Source: Oopsacas minuta (lineage: Eukaryota; Porifera; Hexactinellida; Lyssacinosida; Leucopsacidae). Taken from it: a DNA stretch of 64,000 nucleotides. Shown here in pieces: positions 34,855 to 45,557 of the stretch. The notes beneath the pieces were generated by a model. It was not told where the DNA came from and did no database searches. It worked only from the letters and a program-made list of their open reading frames with translations. The position numbers were made by a program, and so were the translations under genes. Every line of letters begins with the position of its first letter. Position 1 is the stretch's first letter. The stretch lies in assembly GCA_024704765.1 (NCBI GenBank), contig JAKMXF010000332.1, positions 1,219,897 through 1,283,896 on the forward strand. The letters are read 5' to 3'.

Positions 34855-37436
34855 TATAGAAACTGGTGATGTCAAGCAAGGTAACGAGATTGTCTCAAAG
34901 ATGACCGACGCCTTATCCAAGTTAACTAGATATGGTTCATTCTTCTGAACAATTTCGAATTGATTAATACACGAAATCGGCGAGATGCCTCTTCTATCTG
35001 GGGTAAGCTGGGAAAAGTGTTTATAGAAGAAATCGCTTGAAACTAGGAGCGATACTTATGAACATCTGGCGAAACAAGAACTGGAATATAAAATCTCAGG
35101 TAACACAAGCATTGGCACTACCAAAAGACAAATTTACTCTTCCTATCAGTATCAAAATTTCTGAATTGCCAGATATTCGTAATCATAACGTGCTTTTCTC
35201 CCATTCTGATAGTTCACTAGAATCAGTCATTAGCTCAATTTTTAGCATTGAATCCACTGATCAGGTATTTAGTAAAATGCACATAGTTCAGTCGACAAAT
35301 CGAGGTGAATTTGGATTGACAGGCCAAGAATAGTTCAGAATTTTTCCAAATTTTTCAGGAAGTGCTCTAAAGTCAGAATGGACAACCTTATTTAATGAGA
35401 AAATTTCCTTTTACTACCCATTTTGTGTTCTAAAATTTTTGTGCCATCGAATAAAGAAAAGCTATTCAAAACATGGATGTGCTTTTCTAATTGCTGCAGC
35501 AGCTTGCAAATTTAGCAATTGTATCACTTTCAAATTTGAAATGGAAACACCGAAACAAAGGCAAGCAATCTTATCTCGTTAATTATACTGCTACTGGACC
35601 AATCTCTCTAGAACATTCATCCAATTTAATTTCGCACAGCAGACATTTATCAGGAGACAGAAGAGAAGCCACTGCAAAACAACTTGAACTTTCCAGTCCT
35701 TCTAATCTTCATTATTCCCTCTTTGTTGATTCCCGAAATTTATCCGTTGCCAAAAAAGGAAACTTCAATTATTTACACTCGACCGATGTCATTAGAAAGG
35801 TCAAGTCGCAGCACTTTGAAAAATCCCGATTCAATAATGATATGTTGGCAGGACATCATTAGCACCCAAATGTCATATATAAGCACAATCATAGGGAATT
35901 CTCTTAACGGCTACATTCAATTCATAAGTCATTCTCCATTCATCATTCATTTGTATAGTGAAGAACAGATAATGTAGTTAAAAAAATTGGAAAAAGAATC
36001 TCTTATATTTCATTTAGAGGCCACTAGTTCAGTTTTCAGGAAATTAGATCATTTGAGAAAAAGAATCTTCTATTACGCTCCCTCAGTAAAGCATCCTCTA
36101 TCACATGTAAGCCCAATACCACTTTGCTGAGATGGTATCTAGCGAGCAGACAAACATAGAAATTTCACATTTGCTTAACCGATGGTTATATGACGTAAAG
36201 AATCTGACGAGTAGTGAGATATTACCAAATAAAGTTGAAGTAGACTTAGTTGGGCCATGCTACACGGTGTCTGCAATGCCTTTAACAAACAAAACTTAGA
36301 ATGGTATTTAAATACATGTTGGGAAACTATTCACAAGAGTAATTCTACTAATGCAATAAAAGTAATCATTCACATATGCTCGGCACACATAATGAATCGG
36401 TTTAGCTATAAACTAAGTTCTAAGTTCAGGATGGGTAAACAGAGGAAACAAAAGATCGCGTTCATAATGGCTCGAATGACTAGTTGTACAACGATGGATG
36501 AAATGAATCAGTTATTTGTCGCATTGAGTATAGTATGTTTATCAAAAAAGATCTATCCAAAATTGAAGAATTTTTTAATAAGCTTAACACCTCTATTTGT
36601 CTTGATAAGGAGCTCGATTTTGATCTCGAAAGTATCATTAAACTAGATGAATCATTACCCAATGAAATGGGAGATAGCAAAACATTGAAATCAAGATCTC
36701 CATTTGGTATACATTTCAGAATGAATTAATGAACTGCAAGCGGCTTGTTGGTATATTTGAAATGGAAGAACAGAATGAAAGCACTCCTAAAAACAACTAC
36801 TACTTTCCAGATTTACCATCATTTCTTGTAACTCATTACATGCCAGTTTGTCCCCTCTGATCAGGTCTTATACTAGGCCATGCAATTGTAGAAAACTGGA
36901 TGAGAATTGTAAAGATAACCATTTTACAGAAAGAATGCAAACTAAGACCGGGGGATTTAATTCGCAAATTAAGGGAAGGTATTGCGGTAGAATAAAGGCA
37001 TTCAATCCATTGAGCCTTAAAGTTCTCAAGAGACAAAAATCACAACAACCAAGAGATCAAGAACAAAAATTGATGAAATGTGGAAGAAGAAGAAACTAAG
37101 ACAAAATACTTCAAACCAGGAAAGCCAATGAACTCTAACAAACATACTTCCCTGAAAAAGTTCAAGAATCCAAGACACGGGAAACTTAGTCATTTGCCTT
37201 CCATAATGGTCACTAGCCCTCAGCTCAACTCAAAGACAATAACATTGTACAGTGATTTGTCTAATTATGATTCTATTCCAGATGAAACTCTCTCTATAGT
37301 AGATGTTAAATCTTATTATCATGGAGAATTTAAGACCGTAACTTTTTGCAAAGTCACTGTGAAGTGGCCTTTGAAGATAGGGACTAAAAATTGGAATGAG
37401 ATAAACTACCTCTCTCATTATGTTGTGATGCAAATT
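34855..37436 (+). pseudogene. Element B protein body, multiple frameshifts
   Basis: Readable blocks in order: IVSKMTDALSKL (34.9 kb); YRRNRLKLGAILMNIWRNKN (35.0 kb), continuing to LPISIKISELP (35.15 kb); CKFSNCITFKFEM (35.5 kb); IHICSAHIMNRFSYKL (36.4 kb) with FIMARMTSCTTMDEMNQLF; SLPNEMGDSKTLKSRSPFG (36.7 kb); NNYYFPDLPSF (36.8 kb); VENWMRIVK with KLRPGDLIRKLREGI (36.9 kb); and a C-terminal tail to VVMQI (37.43 kb). The same blocks are found in element A. The VENWxRIVK...RPGDxIRKxR block resembles the end of a DDE-type core, but the family is not certain. Stops and indels disable it. Confidence 0.6.
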
Positions 37437-37515
37437 TGAACTGAAAATTCACCCTAAATGAAAAGTTATTTACAAGTTATGTCGTGCTCACTTTTTGCAC
37501 TGCTAACTTCACATC

Positions 37516-38070
37516 CATACAAATTAAAATGTAGAAAATTGGATGAAATTGTTAAATACAATATATTAAATAGAAACGAAATTAAGACCTGGTGACTTTT
37601 TAAGGAGAATATAAAAAGTAATTTCTGGTAAAATTAAAGGATTTGATTTTGCCTTCACACCTCTTAGCAGTAAAGTACTAAGGAGAACAAAAATAGATAG
37701 GGAAAGTCATAATACACAAATAGAAGAAATTTGAGAAAGACGAAGAAAAAGGTAGAGTTATTTCAACAAATGACAATTGTCTAAGACTAATTATAATGAA
37801 ACAGGAGCGAGAAAAAGAAAAGGGTACTTAAACTTAAGGAAAAGAAGAAAGTAATAGGGGGGAAAGTTGAAAAATAAAAGTAAATCAGAGACTATTCCAC
37901 ATGATGTTCATAGTGAGGAGTGTATTTTGGATCAATCATCAGAAGATGTTGTATTTTATGATCATGGAAAATTTATTCATGTTGATTCTGATTGGCAACA
38001 TTAAAAATGCAAAGAATTGATGTTTACATATGTAAGTGGAGTGATTTATGAAAATTAAGCTTTTGATAAA
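37516..38070 (+). pseudogene. Element A protein, 3' part after element B
   Basis: The reading VENWMK...RPGDFLRR-like (37.53-37.62 kb) aligns with VENWMRIVK...RPGDLIRK of element B. A lysine-rich tail follows, and then VVFYDHGKFIHVDSDW, comparable to VKSYYHGEFKTV in B. There are several stops. Confidence 0.55.
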
Positions 38071-38099
38071 ACTTGACAAATTCGTAAGTTAGGTCCATC

Positions 38100-38520
38100 A
38101 AAGTAAAAAAGAAATTCCCCTGATGGAAATTGTCTCTTTAGTTCACTATCATACATTATTACGGTTCAGGCCATTACTATAAAGAAATTAGAGAGTTGTT
38201 AATAACGAATATGAAAAATGAATATCGAAACCAATGTACCAACTATAGCACATCACATTATGAATTGCTTCCTGAGCATAATTGTACTACAATAGATGAT
38301 ATATCGGTAGGTATGATGGATCGAGTAGGGTCGTAACTGACCTAGGACTGTTTCTAGCAGTGCAACTCCTTAAAATCGACATTTTCCTATTTAAAGATAT
38401 AGATCGTTGTTGAAACAAATTTACAGGCTATGGATTCAACGACAGACACAATGTGCATCCATAAACTGACAAGAGGTTGTATTTGCGTTTATATTTCAGT
38501 CAGTTTCAACCAGTTACAAA
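38100..38520 (+). pseudogene. OTU-like cysteine protease relic
   Basis: SPDGNCLFSSLSYIIT (38116-38163) carries the OTU signature Asp-Gly-Asn-Cys, with the catalytic Cys codon at 38131. One base is lost near 38163, after which GSGHYYKEIRELLITNMKNEYR continues the helix. Then come TTIDDISVGMM and, after another break, TDLGLFLAVQLLKIDIFLF. OTU domains are deubiquitinases. Several DNA-transposon groups carry them. The expected C-terminal His region is not recognisable, so the copy is dead. It follows element A's transposase-like part in the same direction and is probably its C-terminal domain. Confidence 0.7.
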
Positions 38521-38784
38521 AGTAAATACATTGGAGGGCGTGATAACTGATAGTTATGTTTAAGAAATTGATAAAGCACAATGATATTCAAATAAAGAAA
38601 AGAAATAGTTAAGTATGGAGATTAGATTCAAGTAGCGAATTACAGCAAAATTTAGTTAAATCTATAGATATACGTATACTAGATTATATATACAAAATTA
38701 AGTGCTGGCAAAGTAGTGGTAATTCTATCTCTATGCGACTACCAGTGTGATCGTAGGCAAGAAAATAAACTATTAGATCATATA

Positions 38785-39689
38785 CAGTCAATGGACAAAA
38801 GTATTCGACCACACAAATATATTGTCATAAATTGTATACTCTTTCCCGCTCCTATATATTGTGTAGTCTATATTCGTAGCTGCAATCTAGTAATTTGCAT
38901 AGAATAACGTATGTTTCCGAGTATTTCAAAAAAATATTTTCGATTTACACATTTTGAAGGTGTTAATTATTAATAATCATTTGATAATTATTGATAATCA
39001 AAATATGTGGTAATTCAAAACCTATTAAGAATCTGTAATTTCTGACTTGATATTTGAATTCTACGTAGGCGAGTTACCCTAGATTTAAATTTCTAATGAG
39101 ATTGAACAATTTTTACCAAAGTTATAGAAGAATTTCAATTTGTGCCACTTGAGCCACTTCTTGAAAAAAGTGGCACAGGTGGCAGGAAAAAGCGCCACTA
39201 TGAGGAAATCAACTAGGGTTAGGAGGAATAAGTCAAAGTAATATTTTCGAATGATATGACTATGCTAACCCTTGAATTACAAAATAACCTCTGGGTAACG
39301 ACCACTTGTGCCACCTTGGGCAAAAGGTGGCACAAATTGAAATCTTCTATAACTTTGGTAAAAATTGTTCAATCTCATTGGAAATTTAAATCTAGGGTAA
39401 CTCGCCTACGTAGAATTCAAATATCAAGTCAGAAATTACAGATTCTTAATAGGTTTTGAATTACCACATAATTTGATTATCAATAATTATCAAATAATTA
39501 TTAATAATTAACACCTTCAAAAAGTGTAAATCGAAAATATTTTTTGAAATTCTCGAAAAACACATGTTATTCTATGCAAATTACTAGATTGCAGCTACGA
39601 ATATAGACTACACAATATATAGGAGCGGGAAAGAGTATACAATTTGTGACAATATATTTGTGTGGTCGAATACTTTTGTCCCCTGACTG
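38785..39689. mobile_element. 905-bp Tc1-type foldback MITE
   Basis: Inverted arms of nearly 400 bp begin CAGTCAATGGACAAAAGTATT and end with the complement AATACTTTTGTCCCCTGACTG. TA dinucleotides flank both ends (38783-38784, 39690-39691). The arms stay highly similar through GCGAGTTACCCTAGATTTAAA. The loop contains GTGCCAC/GTGGCAC words. It has no transposase. Confidence 0.88.
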
Positions 39690-39832
39690 TATAATATATA
39701 TATATGACATAAACCTCCTAGGCTAGAATTGATATAATCCAAATGGTATCTCTTTAACTTCACTGGTCACATAATTATAACGTGATAAAATGTGCTCGAT
39801 TTATTTCGCTGCCAACTTCACACTCATCCTGT

Positions 39833-40065
39833 AAGTAAGGACTTTAAGCGCTCTAACTCGGGTCCTGAAACTTGGGTCCATTGGAATACATTTGAAATTT
39901 TGCATTCAGGAATTCATGAAATATATTCTATAAATATATCAACATATATTTTGGCAAGAACATGGCACATTTAAAATATAAAACTTCAAATTAATTCTAA
40001 TACACTCAAGTTTTAGGACCCGAGTTCGAGCGACTATAGTCGATTTTAAAGGAGTCTAACGGGAG
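39833..40065. repeat. Palindromic repeat
   Basis: CGCTCTAACTCGGGTCCTGAAACTTGG on the left is complementary to sequence ending AGGACCCGAGTTCGAGCG on the right, around a centre near 39950. It is non-coding. Confidence 0.6.
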
Positions 40066-40224
40066 TCCCTAAACGTCTATTATGTTTTGAAAATAGGCCC
40101 CCATGGAACTTAGGCTTCAAAACATAACAATTTGATATACAATTTATAGTGCAGCTCATATAGGCAGATGCCCTAATGCCATGAACAATGCGCGAGGTCC
40201 GTCCGGGGATGAATTTGTTCTAAA

Positions 40225-40720
40225 ATGAATATTTCACACCTTTTTGGGTAATTAATCATATCTTCACACCTTTCTATGCAAAATACAAAAGCAAGCTAGA
40301 GATTAGGTTTCAACAGGTTGTCAGGGGTAATTGGGTGAGTAGAGTCCGATTTCGAGAATTTCAGAGTCTGAAAGTTAAAATTCACAGATTTATCACATGA
40401 ATAATTATATTTTCACACCTTTTTGCATATTTTTCAAAATCATGCTAGTAAGGGGTCATCGAGTATGACAATTTCAAATTGAAGTTTGTAAATCTATATA
40501 TAAATGATTTATCATATGATTAACCATATTTCACACTTTATAGTCTGTTTTCCAATCATACTAGAGATTTCGGTTTAACTGTTATTCAGCGGTAATCGAG
40601 TATGTAGATTCTAAATTTGACATTTTCAAATCTATATTTACATGGTTTATCGTGTTTTCACAACTTTTGCACATATTTCTAATTGATGCTAGAGATTTCG
40701 TTTCAAAGTTAGATTCGGAA
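40225..40720. repeat. Decayed tandem repeat, about four units
   Basis: Units of roughly 110-170 bp each contain TTTCACACCTTTT, a CTAGAGATTT-GGTTTCAA phrase, a GGGGTAATTGAGTATG phrase and an AATCTATATTTA phrase. They appear at about 40228, 40418, 40525 and 40660. Spacing is irregular because of indels. Confidence 0.55.
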
Positions 40721-40748
40721 TGTTATCAATAGGATTTGAGCATATTAC

Positions 40749-41040
40749 ATGAAGGGGACGAATAATATTGAATATCCCGAAATATTTATCATATCCAGGA
40801 GCCCAAAATCAGTCGGATCCGGTGAATTGCGGCATTTACACGGGGGGGGGGCAGGATGGTCATGCCCCCCTGAAAAGAACAAAATACTCTACCCTGAGGT
40901 GCAAAACCAGTCTGTCAGGCTGGTCATTTTGTCTTTTTGCATGGAAATCGATTTCAAAAATATTCCCATTGAATTCTAAGTTAAATATACGTGTTTTGAT
41001 ACCGGATTTCCATGTGCCCATATTTTCCAAACATAATTGA
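40749..41040. other. G-run containing relic
   Basis: A run of nine G at 40841-40849 is followed by a CCCCCCTG at 40865. This resembles a hAT terminus of the GGGGGG/CCCCCC kind. No transposase and no partner end were found. Confidence 0.3.
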
Positions 41041-41049
41041 AGTATAGGG

Positions 41050-42690
41050 ACGCCGTGACATATATGATATAACTATCAAACAAATAAAAAGTTTCTAAGT
41101 AAATATAAAATTTCTACATTCCGATAAATTAATATTCAACATTTTTCTGAATATATTTTTCAACAATCCTCTTTGAATAAAAATGGATTGCAACTGGTAT
41201 AATAATATTGTTGCATTTTTGACGACTGGTAAGTAGTGAGGCCCGACTAATACCGACTTTGATATTTGGACTACACAAACATCACCAAAAAATTTGGACT
41301 AATGCATACATACGAATTAGGACTAACGACGCGTCCCCATGAGAGGAAAGGTACAACCTCGTGTCGCTATTAACTTTTGTCCCCAATAACTTATGCCCAT
41401 ACCATCAAATACGCTATGGCATACTCTGGCGATTGAATTTGCTGTTACAACTTGCATAAATTCAAAAAAATGTTGACAATCAACATTTTATTTGAATTTC
41501 TTATGTCTAAAACAAAGAGACAACATACGATAGTCTTATCCATAGTCCGGTAATATATTGTAATATCGCAAAGATTGTCAGAATTATAGATTTTTGGCAG
41601 ATTTTTAAGATGCGACATCGATGCCCAACCTCTCACACTTGGACGCCCAATACTAATATTAAAACATTCTTAAGACCCAGCCTAAATGCTGTATACAATT
41701 TTGAGATCCTGTGGACCAGTGTTCCCTCAAACTTTTGGTGGGAAGGATATCTGACTGGGGGCGTTGTCACAATTCAGAGGGTTACAACCGAAATCTTGGT
41801 GATGCTAACAAAATGTGATAAATTCGGGACATAATGTTTCTATATCCGGCATGGAATGTTCTTATATGCGGTAAAATTCAATGGAGTAACATTCAAAAGA
41901 TTCGGTAATTCTAGTTATAGTTCCTTTAACTTGTGTTCTTATATCCGGCATCTACTGCATGAGTGTATATATATATTCAATTGGTATTCCTCTAGTGAAA
42001 GTGAACATATTTTGACAGTCCGTAGGTGCTCTAATTAACGAGTATCGAGGTTCTAATCTATAAACAACTTCAAACGACGTGAAGAAAATATTGTACTTCA
42101 GCAGACATAACTTACAAAAAAGCAGGAGATTACAATACCGCTTTTTGCTACGTTCCCCCAACTTCCGACTACCCTGACTACTAATCAAACTTATCAACAA
42201 CAAAAGGCAAACTAAGTAGTGTAGACAGAGGTGGTACAAGCGGCACATCTGGGCAAAGTGTCAGTCGCCACCTGTGCGTAGACAAAAGTCTGCTAAGGAT
42301 AGGTCTCTGCAATAACACAATAACTACAGGATAGATGTTGTGATTGTAGACGGTCAAATGTTTGCAGTTTTACTCAAATATTTGGGGGGTGACAGGCCTC
42401 CTAGGTACTACGCCCATGGTTACAAACAATGGGGTGTATCTTGTCACCTTAGTTATAAATTATGTAGGTGTCAAAATCGCGGTAATAATTCAGACAGAAT
42501 ATATGAAAATATTTGTATTTATGCATATTTTGAAATAATATTGCAAAATGTAAAATGACTGAATATTTTGTTGTTTTGCACTTTTAATTATTTGTGTTGA
42601 GTCTATTATATTGGCACTGATCTAAAAATATATGTCCCCATCATTTTAAGACTATTTATTTACATTTTAGATCTCTTCCTTTAGTCATAC
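41050..42690. other. No recognised gene
   Basis: AT-rich sequence with chance frames. CAGTGTTCCCTCAAACTTTTG at 41719 resembles a hAT end. 41830-41960 is a relative of the 26.6-kb repeat. GTGGTACAAGCGGCAC near 42230 resembles words in the loop of the 38785 MITE. Confidence 0.4.
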
Positions 42691-42800
42691 TTGCAAACTG
42701 TTCCAGTTTTAGGCGGGAATCCATGTTTGGATATATGTTGAGGCTATTGTCCCGCCAAAACTTGCCTAAAACCTTAATTGTCCCGCCTTTTTGTAGTCAT
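42690..42800. repeat. Fragment of the 2411 MITE family
   Basis: ACTTGCAAACTGTTCC, GGCGGGAAT, CCCGCCAAAACTTGCC and CCCGCCTTTTTGTAGT follow the layout of 2411-2520. It is one end only. Confidence 0.5.
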
Positions 42801-43034
42801 GTCTTATCCAAATATGCTACATACTGCGAGTTCACGCAATTTCTGAATAACTTCATATGAGAATATTTACGCGGGAAATTTCTTAGAAAACATGAATTAA
42901 GACATAAATTAAACAAATAATGATTTGTAAAAATATATAAATAGAATATGTGTATATAGAATTAATCATAAATTAGTTTCAATTTCGATTGATTTGGAAT
43001 TATCATTATTTGGTATTATTCATACGCATCCTAT

Positions 43035-43095
43035 AAGAGATTCCGTATATATAGCTGAGCTATAGTATAGTACAGTATTTTGCAATACAAAAATA
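43035..43095. repeat. Terminus of the 60371 MITE family
   Basis: GATTCCGTATATATAGCTGAG followed by CTATAGTATAGTACAG matches, as complement, the right end near 60510-60540. It may be the 5' end of the hAT element that follows. Confidence 0.5.
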
Positions 43096-43099
43096 AACT

Positions 43100-45030
43100 G
43101 TGTCTAGTAATCCTCCTACTGGGCTCAATAGGACAGGTCTCAGAGCAGTATTCGATTGTTATGACGTGTGCAACATAAGGACTAGCCCTACGTGGACACA
43201 GGGACGAAAAAGATACCTCTTATCTGGAACCTTGCTCTTCTGGTATCGAGTTTCAACGACGAATCCAAAACATTTTTTTCGAGTGCACGAATAATATTTA
43301 TAAGTCCTGAAATTTAAAATGAAATAATACAAATGATGAGAGAGAAAATGACCAAATACTTCATTACGCTCATCAAACAAGAATCCACAGCTGGGGAAGC
43401 AAAGAAGCATGGTCGTTTCTTTTATTCTGTCATAATGGACGAGATGCAGGATATCAGGAGGCGTGAGCAAGTTAGTGTGTGCGTCCACCACGTTGACGCG
43501 GATATGAGGTTAATAGAGACGTTTTTGGCTTCTTTCATACAAATACCACAGACGCTGATTCCGTATTAACTATTCTTAAGAATGCCTTACTGGTATTGAC
43601 TGGTATTACCATTTGATGCGATGAGGGGGCAGGGATATGATGGAGCAGCTAATATGTATGGACGCCACAATGGTCTCCCAGCCAAGGTTCGTGCTGAGAA
43701 CGCTAAAGCGTTATGGGTATAATATTTTGGGCATAACATGAATCTGATGGTTCAAGACAGCATGAAATCTGTGTGAGAGTTGGAAAACCCGTTGGAGAAG
43801 GTATATGCAGTAATCAACTTCATAAAAACCTCTCCCAAAAGATAAGAATTGTTTAAAGAGATGGTAGCTGCCGCAGATTTGGAGAACTCCAAACTTGACA
43901 GGCGCGAACTGAGGCCACTTTGTCCAACGAGATGGACAACGGGGCTCTCTAGCATTGAAAGCCTGTTGGCACACTATACTATGGTTCTTAGACTCCTTGA
44001 ATTGCTACAAGATGATAGAACCCTCAAGCCTGAGAAGCGTGCCGAATCATGCTCTTTTCTGCGTTCTCTTCAATCATTCGAGACCTATTTTGGTATTGTG
44101 CTATTCGAGAAGATATTGTCCCTAACAAACCCTATCCACACCATGTGTCAAGGTCGAGAGATGACAGTGGGTGATGTCAGAAAGTTGGTTAACAGCCTCG
44201 TGACTGTTCTTAGTAGTCAAGCTTTCAGTGATGAAAATTCCATGGTTTTCTACCAAGAAGTTAAGAAGCTGCAGGAGGTCTTAGATTAGGCCAACCCCAA
44301 CCTTTCGACTGCGTAGAGCACACCGAAAAGAGGGGAGCTATTTCAATAGATTCAAACACTCAGGAAGTGGATATTCAGATCCAAAAGAGGTATATGTAGA
44401 TATGTACAAAGCAGGTAGGTTGGATGTATATCATGTCGAAGGAATAGTTAGATTTAGCAAAGTATACGTGTAGGTATTCCAAGCGGCAGCATCGGCTCTC
44501 ATTACTCGGTATTCTCAACAAGACCTTCTCGTGGCTGAGCTGCTGAGATTCGGATTGGAGGATAAGAACATGGTTGATAAGGACATAGAAGAGCCGACAA
44601 GATTCTATAATGGTGACGTTCTAGAATTGCCACAACTAAGGTGGGAAAGGCAAGCTTGGTTTAACCGCTGTGATATTGAAGGACTCGAGATTTCCTGGCA
44701 AACTCTGAAGAAAAAACTCAAAGTTGAACCCGGAATGAAGGTCATGTTACCTGGTTTGCACACCGCTCTTGTTTTGTACCTTGTACTCCCTGTGACGACA
44801 TGCGAAGCAGAGAGATCTTTTAGTGTGTTGTGGATGTTGCTAACATACTTTAGGTCAACCAAAGGTCAAGAACGCATGAGTAGCCTTGCGTTTCTAAACA
44901 GTCACTGGGACTTAGTGCGAACAATCCTACCTATAGAAGACCTTATGCAGGAGTTTATTAAACGATCTACAGTTAGGCTAAATATGTTTGAACAAGAAAA
45001 GACTATAATACATGAACGCAGAAAGTAATT
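43100..45030 (+). pseudogene. hAT transposase relic, ZMYM1-like
   Basis: In order: IMDEMQDIRRREQVSVCVHHVD (43.44 kb, catalytic-core start), GYDGAANM-like (43.63 kb), HNMNLMVQDS (43.74 kb), LRPLCPTRWTTGLSSIESLL (43.91 kb), and the hAT dimerisation region LVLPVTTCEAERSFSVLWMLLTYFRS (44.78 kb) with SLAFLNSH, ending HERRK at 45028. This is the layout of TTF/ZMYM1-type hAT proteins. Long open pieces (43849-44289, 44531-45028) remain, but stops and frameshifts near 43570, 43720 and 44290 disable it. Confidence 0.88.
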
Positions 45031-45179
45031 TTCGACTCAGAATTATTTATACTTAAATTAATAATACATTACGATACTAATAATATCTCTGAATCGATCG
45101 GTACTTGCGCTGTCAGCCGCTTGTTCTCTGCTCCCCCCAGATTTTCATAAAAATTCGAAATTTCGACTGCTATGCACAG

Positions 45180-45270
45180 TATAGAGTGTAACCTCGATTA
45201 GCCGGAATCGTTTGGACCTGTCAAAAGCTTCCTGAAATCAAATTTCTGGATTATCGGGGTTGCACTGTAC
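45180..45270. repeat. Short pogo/Tigger-like MITE
   Basis: GTGTAACCTCGATTAGCCGGAA on the left is inverted as TCTGGATTATCGGGGTTGCACTGTA on the right. Ends of this kind (CAGTGCAACCCCGATAATCC) are typical of Tigger/pogo miniatures. Confidence 0.65.
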
Positions 45271-45557
45271 TTTCTTACATATAGTGTATTCAGAAAATTA
45301 TAGGCTATCAAAATTCAGGATTTAAGCCCTTTGTCAAGGGCTTGACCCCATACCGGGCCGCCCGCCTGACTCAACTTGGCAGCATTATTTTCCCAACTAA
45401 ATAAGTAAATGAAACTGACCTCCAGCTCCTAGTTAAGTGGACTTTGTCCTTTGACAAATAATAGTAGTAAATCCATAAATTTGACACAAATATATTCTAA
45501 ACAACAGGTCATTTATGCTAATTAAATTAAGCCTTCAAATTAATGTCTGAATCATAA

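Larger units (their letters stand above)
34118..37515 (+). mobile_element. Element B: 3.4-kb transposon with 190-bp inverted ends and a 2A motif
   Basis: Left end GATGTGAAGTTAGCAGTGCA; the right end at 37515 is its exact complement. Similarity runs about 190 bp inward at both ends (to CCACTTCACAGTGA) with few mismatches. Flanking TACAAATTTA (34105-34114) and TACAAATTA (37518-37526) are a probable 8-10-bp target duplication. It interrupts element A: the homology of A to B resumes at 37530 with VENWM. Its own proteins are the same family as A. Confidence 0.85.
29746..38520 (+). mobile_element. Element A: transposase-like plus OTU-like element, doubly interrupted
   Basis: Coding-like sequence in one direction is spread over 29746-31334, 34054-34117 and 37516-38520. 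The order of motifs matches element B: IMNVWRKNRT (29.9 kb), ICSAHIMNR (30.8 kb), SPFGRHYDAI (31.17 kb), YYSPNLPDYL (31.28 kb), PLWIGLII (34.06 kb) and VENWM followed by LRPGD-like sequence (37.53 kb). An OTU-like protease segment closes it (38.1-38.5 kb). Elements C and B sit in the two gaps. Outer termini were not identified, so edges are approximate. The superfamily is not assigned. Confidence 0.7.

Noticed and set aside
40841-40849. G-quadruplex from the nine-G run
   Set aside because: Only one G run is present nearby on this strand, whereas a quadruplex needs four tracts. More likely a decayed transposon end.
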